Shown here: positions 1 to 5,322 of the stretch, in pieces
How positions within the stretch are numbered: position 1 is the stretch's first letter
Layout: the number at the start of each line of letters is the position of its first letter
Assembly (NCBI GenBank): GCA_031282935.1
Contig: JAITCS010000002.1
Span: 1 to 5,322, forward strand
Direction of reading: 5' to 3'
Source of the DNA: Cellulomonadaceae bacterium
GTDB taxonomy: Bacteria > Actinomycetota > Actinomycetes > Actinomycetales > Cellulomonadaceae
DNA: 5,322 nt
Made by a program: the position numbers and the translations under genes
Notes under the pieces: generated by a model
Told to the model about the DNA's origin: nothing
Database searches by the model: none
Seen by the model: only the letters and a program-made list of their open reading frames with translations

Positions 1-1
1 C

Positions 2-67
2 GAGGATAAATTGTCTGCCGCCGTCAATGCGCAAACCCCAGCCGAGGTGCGCCAAATCCTTAGTTAA
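2..67 (+). CDS. C-terminal end of a probable PTS EIIA protein (partial)
   Basis: An open frame enters from the left edge and ends at TAA 65-67, giving 21 residues (EDKLSAAVNAQTPAEVRQILS). The hydrophobic pattern and the final 'T-P-A-E-V-R-Q-I-L' helix resemble the last helix of fructose/mannitol/ascorbate-type PTS IIA domains, which often end in 'eel...L'. The next gene downstream is a PTS IIB, and IIA-IIB adjacency is the normal order in such operons, so the context supports the call. With only 21 residues and no catalytic histidine in view the identity is an inference. In this family the IIA subunit takes phosphate from HPr onto a histidine and hands it to the IIB cysteine in the cytoplasm. 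It could instead be the tail of some other PTS or regulatory protein. Confidence 0.5.
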   Translation, partial: EDKLSAAVNAQTPAEVRQILS

Positions 68-93
68 GCGGGTTTTCTTTGTCGCCCGTAACA

Positions 94-110
94 GTTGCGC
101 CATGCGCAAC
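94..110 (+). repeat. perfect inverted repeat / hairpin between the IIA and IIB genes
   Basis: GTTGCGC (94-100), loop CAT (101-103) and GCGCAAC (104-110) form a perfect 7-bp stem. It sits 27 nt after the upstream stop codon and 33 nt before the IIB start. No T-run follows, so it is not a standard intrinsic terminator. It may stabilise a processed mRNA end, tune IIA:IIB expression or be a protein-binding dyad. The structure is seen directly; the role is a guess. Confidence 0.5.
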
Positions 111-130
111 CACAGAATCTCAAAATCACG

Positions 131-137
131 AAAGGAG
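131..137 (+). promoter_or_regulatory. Shine-Dalgarno site of the PTS IIB gene
   Basis: AAAGGAG at 131-137 is followed by 6 nt and then ATG 144. It is the only strong ribosome binding site in this part of the window. It decides for the start at 144 rather than an upstream in-frame start near 27, which lies inside the tail of the previous gene. Confidence 0.85.
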
Positions 138-143
138 AGCATT

Positions 144-2722
<2,579 letters not shown>

Positions 2723-2764
2723 CCAAAACGCCAACCCCGCACAATTCGCGCCAGCCCGCACCGT

Positions 2765-2789
2765 CTGACAGCGCGCCTCTCTCTGTCGG
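2765..2789 (+). repeat. possible hairpin downstream of ligA
   Basis: CTGACAG (2765-2771) and CTGTCGG (2783-2789) can pair over 7 bp, including one G-U, around an 11-nt loop, 42 nt past the ligA stop. No T-run follows, so a role as ligA terminator is only possible, not shown. Confidence 0.25.
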
Positions 2790-2910
2790 CTACCTACTGG
2801 CCGCTGTCATTCTGCTGTGCTTCATTCGGATGGCGCTTGAAGTGAGTGTGGCATTTTTTCGGTTAGCAGATGACGCACGCCATATCCGAGAGGTTCTTGA
2901 GCGGCACTGA
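2785..2910 (+). pseudogene. C-terminal remnant of a DUF4282-like membrane protein
   Basis: The open frame ending at TGA 2908-2910 reads VGYLLAAVILLCFIRMALEV, then SVAFFRLADDARHIREVLERH. A hydrophobic helix is followed by R-x-x-L-E-x-x-V-A-x-F-R-x-A-D-D. This is the pattern I associate with the second transmembrane helix and cytoplasmic tail of DUF4282 proteins (R..LE...V..FRIAEN...I). No start codon (ATG, GTG or TTG) exists in this frame between the ligA stop and the hydrophobic segment, and the first transmembrane helix expected for the family is missing. It is therefore most likely the 3' end of a gene truncated by a deletion next to ligA. Family members are small membrane proteins of unknown function. 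The assignment rests on pattern recall only; a chance hydrophobic frame is the alternative. Confidence 0.45.
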
Positions 2911-2994
2911 TGGCGTCCGCATATCTCAAGGTAGATCACCAAAGCTAGAAAACTCGCTGAAAACTCCTTCGCGCTGAACACAGAGCATTGGCAG
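2911..2994. other. short gene-free gap between ligA remnant region and vapC
   Basis: Together with 2723-2784 this makes a 272-bp stretch without an intact gene. It contains a short direct repeat GAAAACTC at 2948-2955 and 2959-2966, 11 bp apart. I see no clear intrinsic terminator for the minus-strand toxin gene that ends at 2995. Confidence 0.4.
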
Positions 2995-3408
2995 TTAGTG
3001 CAAGTTCCAGGTGCCGAGGTATATTGCGACGTCGGGATGAGTTATGGCCAGGCCGAAGTCCACGGTTGCGATCTTCGCATTATGGAATCGGGCGAGTTCG
3101 GCGAGATACGCATCGGTGACCTGTTTATGGCCAAAGATATTGGTAAAGTCAACAGCAGTCATAGGTATATTGTCTGGCCAGAACACATGATTGGGATCGT
3201 TTTCTAGCGCTGCTAACAAACGCGATATATCGGTAGAGTTTCCACCTATGCGGTAGATATACCGCGCTAGCGAACCTTCAGTAATTGGGGTGGTGGCGAA
3301 TAATGGTTTTTCTAGGGAGAACCAATCTTGAATTATGCGATGATGTGAATGCCCGGTTTGGAATAGTGCGATTAAGACGTTCGCGTCTAGTAAAACTGTC
3401 TTTTTCAT
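2995..3408 (-). CDS. PIN-domain ribonuclease toxin, VapC family
   Basis: A 137-residue protein with the PIN-domain plan. The first strand with acid is VLLDANVLIALF (Asp8). The second acid is Glu44 in PITEGSLAR, the third Asp99 in VTDAYLAELA and the fourth Asp117 in IATVDFGLA. These four acids bind the metal in VapC-type endoribonucleases, which cleave tRNA or rRNA and stop growth when their antitoxin is lost. All are present, so the toxin looks active. The length is typical. The gene starts 2 nt after the stop of the upstream antitoxin gene with no good ribosome binding site, so coupled translation from the shared mRNA is likely and would keep toxin below antitoxin. The RNA target cannot be predicted from the sequence. 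Confidence 0.9.
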   Translation of the reverse strand: MKKTVLLDANVLIALFQTGHSHHRIIQDWFSLEKPLFATTPITEGSLARYIYRIGGNSTDISRLLAALENDPNHVFWPDNIPMTAVDFTNIFGHKQVTDAYLAELARFHNAKIATVDFGLAITHPDVAIYLGTWNLH

Positions 3409-3410
3409 GG

Positions 3411-3764
3411 CTATTCATCGTCAAGAAGGTCAGCGACTTCTTCGGCGCTCACGCTGCGGCCAGTACTGAAAGTAAGGCGTCCAGATTCTGGATCGTTCGC
3501 GAAAGATAGCGTGCTTTCTTTCCCAACAGATCGCCGCACTCTCGCGATAAGTTGTCTCACAGCTTCTCCAGTTACGCCGAGCCGCCGACCGATCTCCGCA
3601 TTCGGAATCCCCGCCTCCGCAGCCGCTAAAACGGAAGTGTTGATGACATCGTCTAGGCGTTCGCGTTCCGCTTTGGAGCTTTCAATTATGGATAGGATAG
3701 AAGCCGGTGGAAGGCCGTGGCGCCGGTCGCGCACCTCCCGTGGCATTTCAGTTGTTGTTGCCAT
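3411..3764 (-). CDS. helix-turn-helix antitoxin of the VapC-type toxin
   Basis: A 117-residue protein, MATTTEMPREV...ADLLDDE. Residues about 45-75 (VLAAAEAGIPNAEIGRRLGV, then TGEAVRQLIARVR) form a helix-turn-helix of the sigma-like/MarR-like kind, predicted to bind the operon's own promoter. The segment before it (26-42) is helical and charged. The C-terminal tail (about 85-117, ending SVSAEEVADLLDDE) is acidic and likely wraps the basic groove of the toxin. The antitoxin role is inferred from position: it directly precedes the PIN toxin, 2 nt apart, the standard order for TA pairs. It is not a classic AbrB, RHH or Phd antitoxin. A longer frame to 3842 exists, but the ATG at 3764 fits a promoter that would place the mRNA start on its A, and the extra N-terminus runs through the operator repeats. 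Confidence 0.75.
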   Translation of the reverse strand: MATTTEMPREVRDRRHGLPPASILSIIESSKAERERLDDVINTSVLAAAEAGIPNAEIGRRLGVTGEAVRQLIARVRRSVGKESTLSFANDPESGRLTFSTGRSVSAEEVADLLDDE

Positions 3765-3799
3765 AGACAAACCATACAAGATGTATTGCAGAACCGCAA
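3765..3799 (-). promoter_or_regulatory. promoter of the TA operon, probably leaderless
   Basis: On the minus strand, TTGCGG (3799-3794), a 17-bp spacer and TATGGT (3776-3771) form a -35/-10 pair. The seventh base after the -10 is the A of the antitoxin ATG (3764), so the predicted mRNA has no 5' leader. This agrees with the absence of a Shine-Dalgarno site before the ATG. The motifs are seen; the start site is inferred. Confidence 0.55.
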
Positions 3800-3835
3800 G
3801 ATGTCTTGTTATTCGGCGTGCGGCAAGGTGTACTG
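3777..3835 (+). promoter_or_regulatory. three direct repeats, candidate antitoxin operator
   Basis: CAAGATGTATTG (3777-3788), CAAGATGTCTTG (3797-3808) and CAAGGTGTACTG (3824-3835) share CAAGRTGTMYTG. The middle copy is a perfect dyad, CAAGA-TG-TCTTG. The first copy fills most of the TA promoter spacer and the second overlaps the -35, so a bound antitoxin would block RNA polymerase. The third lies between the TA promoter and the DUF1801 gene. Confidence 0.55.
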
Positions 3836-3853
3836 AGGGCATACGCTCGGTTC

Positions 3854-4201
3854 GTGGGCGAAGTTAGCGATTATCTGGATACTTTATCCCCAACAGTACG
3901 TGCGGCAGTTGGCGAGGTAATTGACCGAGTCCGCGCGCTCGCGCCGGGCGCCACCGAGGGTCGCAGTTACGGAATGCCGTGCCTGATATGGCAGGGCAAG
4001 CCTCTGGCAGCGGTAATGGTCCGCAAAAACTACATCTCTTTGTATCCGTACAGCAGTCGCGCCATAAGCGCAGCGGCGCCGTTGCTCGCCGGGTTCGCGA
4101 CCACCAGTGGTTCCGTCCATTTTACGCCCGAGCGCCCCATCCCTGAGCCCGCCCTCGCCGCCATCATCGCCGCCCGCGCCGCCGAGATCGGGCGAACGTA
4201 G
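3854..4201 (+). CDS. DUF1801 (YdhG/frataxin-like) family protein
   Basis: A protein of about 115 residues with the DUF1801 pattern throughout. These are an N-terminal V-x-D-Y-L-x-x-L helix (VSDYLDTLSPTVRAAV), the core G-R-S-Y-G-M-P, then W-Q-G-K-P-L, the strand R-K-N-Y-I-S-L-Y-P-Y and the C-terminal PERPIPEPALAAIIAARAAEI. Family members adopt a frataxin-like fold, and Bacillus YdhG is reported to act in iron delivery. Many others have no tested role, so function here is open. The start is uncertain. GTG 3854 gives the family's usual N-terminus but only a distant GAGGG (3835-3839) precedes it. TTG 3806 or GTG 3818 would add 12 to 16 residues and enter the TA operator region. The gene is divergent from the TA operon; a rrn operon follows in the same direction with its own promoter. 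Confidence 0.82.
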   Translation: MGEVSDYLDTLSPTVRAAVGEVIDRVRALAPGATEGRSYGMPCLIWQGKPLAAVMVRKNYISLYPYSSRAISAAAPLLAGFATTSGSVHFTPERPIPEPALAAIIAARAAEIGRT

Positions 4202-4414
4202 CGCGGCAGGGCGCCGCCGCCGATTGGGCGTTCCCGCAGGTGAGCGCAATGACGGGCGCAATTAGTTCAATGGATTGACGTAATTAATGGTGGTCGCTTG
4301 CATCCGGTTCGACATCGGCGTAGTGTTACACCTCGCCGCAATACGCCGAAAGGTGTGAAACGCGGTGCCTACCACATCAAAGCGACGGCAGGACACGCAG
4401 TGTTTCCGCAGAGC
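4202..4414. other. intergenic region upstream of the rrn promoter
   Basis: No coding sequence is convincing here. A small GC hairpin (GCGGC 4203-4207, GCCGC 4213-4217) follows the DUF1801 stop but has no T-run, so it is only a weak terminator candidate. A dyad ACACCT (4328-4333)/AGGTGT (4351-4356) with a 17-nt loop lies about 60 bp upstream of the rrn -35. A small ACAC-GCA-GTGT dyad is at 4393-4403. None has an assignable role. Confidence 0.5.
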
Positions 4415-4443
4415 TTGACAGCCCGATTCGGGCGAGGTAGAGT
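4415..4443 (+). promoter_or_regulatory. rRNA operon promoter
   Basis: A consensus -35 TTGACA (4415-4420), 17-bp spacer and -10 TAGAGT (4438-4443, 4 of 6 to TATAAT) form the best promoter in the window. The transcript should start near A4449/A4450, about 75 nt before boxA and about 390 nt before mature 16S. A GC-rich discriminator is not evident. Other, weaker upstream promoters are possible but not clear. Confidence 0.75.
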
Positions 4444-4493
4444 TCGGAAACCCGGAGCTTCTAGCCCCAGGGAAAACGAACATTCGCAACCAT

Positions 4494-4507
4494 CTAGCTT
4501 TGGCTAG
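4494..4507 (+). promoter_or_regulatory. boxB-like hairpin in the rrn leader
   Basis: CTAGC (4494-4498), loop TTTG and GCTAG (4503-4507) form a perfect 5-bp stem, 19 nt before boxA. A small hairpin just upstream of boxA is the usual place of boxB in rRNA antitermination signals. The pairing is seen; the role is inferred from position. Confidence 0.5.
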
Positions 4508-4524
4508 CTCTGTGCGCGTTACGG

Positions 4525-4558
4525 GTTGTTTGAGAATTCAATAGTGTGTTTGATAGTT
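4525..4558 (+). promoter_or_regulatory. rrn boxA antitermination element
   Basis: The segment begins GTTGTTTGAGAATTCAATAG and continues GTGTGTTTGATAGTT. It closely matches the conserved leader of mycobacterial and other actinobacterial rRNA operons, which I recall as TTGTTTGAGAACTCAATAG followed by TGTGTTTG. The core boxA TGTTTGAGAA is at 4527-4536. NusB-NusE binding here lets RNA polymerase read through the untranslated rRNA genes. The one visible difference is AATTC in place of AACTC. Confidence 0.8.
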
Positions 4559-4839
4559 AATGCCATTTGACTGGCTGGCTCTTGTTTGGGTTGGTTGGTT
4601 TTTTGTTATTTATTTTGGACAGGCATCCCTTGTTTTTGGGGTGTTTTGGATCGCTGGTGGCCGCATGGAGTGTTCTGTGTGGTTTGCGGTCTGGCCATGG
4701 TTTTTTATTTTCTTTTATGGATGTTTTGAAATGCCGGAGCGTGCTCTAGTTGCAAGGCAGAGGGAGGTGACGCCTACGTTGGTAGGCGAGCCGACTGATA
4801 ACGCCGCAAATGGGGTGCGATACGGTATTGCAAAGGGTT
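4559..4839 (+). ncRNA. rrn 5' leader (pre-16S spacer)
   Basis: This is a transcribed spacer between boxA and mature 16S. Its first part (about 4578-4735) is strongly T/G-rich on the RNA strand, as in other actinobacterial rrn leaders. A perfect 7-bp hairpin CGCCTAC-GTTG-GTAGGCG follows at 4771-4788. Reading frames in this stretch run into 16S and have no ribosome binding site, so they are not genes. The pairing partner for RNase III processing would be downstream of 16S, outside the window. Confidence 0.7.
4771..4788 (+). repeat. 7-bp hairpin in the rrn leader
   Basis: CGCCTAC (4771-4777), tetraloop GTTG (4778-4781) and GTAGGCG (4782-4788) pair perfectly about 50 nt before the 16S 5' end. 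It is a candidate processing or assembly element of the leader RNA. Confidence 0.6.
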
Positions 4840-5322
4840 TGTTTGGAGAGTTTGATCCTGGCTCAGGACGAACGCTGGCGGCGTGCTTAACACATGCAAG
4901 TCGAACGATGAGACCTTTCGGGGTTGATTAGTGGCGAACGGGTGAGTAACACGTGGGCAACCTGCCCCCCGCTTTGGGATAACCGCTTGAAAGGGCGGCT
5001 AATACTGGATGCGACCGTGTCCCGCATGGGGCGTGGTGGAAAGGGGTCCTTTTGGATCTTGGCGGGGGATGGGCTCGCGGCCTATCAGCTTGTTGGTGGG
5101 GTGACGGCCCACCAAGGCGGTGACGGGTAGCCGGCCTGAGAGGGCGATCGGCCACACTGGGACTGAGATACGGCCCAGACTCCTGCGGGAGGCAGCAGTG
5201 GGGAATATTGCGCAATGGGCGGAAGCCTGACGCAGCGACGCCACGTGTGGGAAGGAGCGCCTAGGCGTGTAAACCACTGAGAACGGAAGAGCGCCGCGTA
5301 GGGAAAGAGAGAGTTAGACGGT
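4840..5322 (+). rRNA. rrs: 16S ribosomal RNA, 5' part (cut by window end)
   Basis: AGAGTTTGATCCTGGCTCAG starts at 4847, which is E. coli position 8, so the mature 5' end is near 4840. Then follow GACGAACGCTGGCGGCGTGC, GTGGCGAACGGGTGAGTAACA, GGCCTATCAGCTTGTTGGTG, ACACTGGGACTGAGATACGG and GGAGGCAGCAGTGGGGAATA, all conserved 16S blocks. About 483 nt are present, to helix 17; the rest lies beyond the edge. The form is actinobacterial with a short V1 helix. Unusual points: helix 14 loop is TGCG instead of TACG (5184-5187), helix 16 has GCGC-CTAG-GCGT (5257-5268) in place of GGCC-TTCG-GGTT, and the region after GTAAACC reads ACTGAGAACGG rather than the common TCTTTCAG. The helix 16 change keeps pairing, so this looks like a working but divergent gene rather than a decayed copy. 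Confidence 0.97.

Noticed and set aside
2790..2981. Minus-strand 63-codon frame between ligA and vapC
   Set aside because: Composition is serine/arginine-rich with no recognisable motif, and the opposite strand gives the more protein-like DUF4282 pattern.
3765..3842. 26-residue N-terminal extension of the antitoxin
   Set aside because: It would pass through the predicted promoter and operator repeats, has no ribosome binding site, and the ATG at 3764 fits the predicted transcription start.
3511..3867. Plus-strand frame opposite the antitoxin gene
   Set aside because: It is the antisense shadow of the HTH antitoxin and has no family features of its own.
4275..4303. TTGACG (4275-4280) as an extra rrn promoter
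   Set aside because: No acceptable -10 lies at 16-18 bp; TTGCAT matches only 3 of 6 positions.
4560..4931. Open frame with hydrophobic N-terminus in the rrn leader
   Set aside because: It starts after boxA, has no ribosome binding site and runs into 16S rRNA; its hydrophobic look comes from the T/G-rich leader.
4928..5277. Open frames on both strands inside 16S rRNA
   Set aside because: The sequence is unmistakable 16S rRNA; these frames are chance products of its GC content.

Overview
The window carries chromosomal DNA of a Gram-positive actinobacterium. Two independent signs support this. The 16S rRNA 5' end has the actinobacterial form (GACGAACGCTGGCGGCGTGCTTAACAC, short V1 helix), and it is preceded by an rrn leader whose boxA segment closely resembles, from memory, those of mycobacteria and relatives. 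The NAD-dependent DNA ligase also has the extra segment before its helix-hairpin-helix region that is typical of Actinomycetales/Micrococcales-type LigA. Family or genus cannot be fixed from the sequence alone, and the 16S carries unusual changes in helices 14, 16 and 17.

Layout: positions 2-67 are the end of an upstream reading frame resembling a PTS IIA C-terminus. It is followed by a 76-nt gap with a perfect hairpin and a good ribosome binding site, then a complete PTS IIB gene of the ascorbate/lactose-like class (144-422). Two bases later starts a complete ligA (425-2722), an unusual neighbour for a sugar PTS. LigA has two low-complexity repeat insertions. One is a 9-bp/18-bp tandem repeat encoding N-[QL]-[SP] tripeptides (1133-1168). 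The other is a 36-bp tandem repeat in the linker before the BRCT domain (2348-2440), built from a repeat of the WLSLSKP / FRQAQP kind that I recall as dispersed in actinobacterial genomes.

Downstream of ligA lies a gene-poor stretch (2723-2994) holding what looks like the start-less C-terminal remnant of a DUF4282 membrane protein. Next, on the minus strand, is a two-gene toxin-antitoxin module: an HTH-containing antitoxin (3764-3411) and a PIN-domain VapC-type toxin (3408-2995), separated by 2 nt. The antitoxin promoter appears to give a leaderless mRNA. It is embedded in three direct repeats (CAAGRTGTMYTG) that make a plausible autoregulatory operator. Divergent from it is a DUF1801 (YdhG/frataxin-like) gene (about 3854-4201).

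The last 1.1 kb is the control region, leader and 5' part of an rRNA operon. It contains a strong promoter (TTGACA, 17 bp, TAGAGT), a boxB-like hairpin, the boxA antitermination element, a T/G-rich leader with a 7-bp hairpin, and the first ~480 nt of 16S rRNA, cut by the window end. The genes form four independent blocks (PTS-ligA, TA module, DUF1801, rrn) with no obvious common pathway. No clear new multi-gene system is visible. The most notable items are the repeat-invaded ligA linker, the leaderless TA promoter with its operator repeats, and the atypical 16S hairpins.
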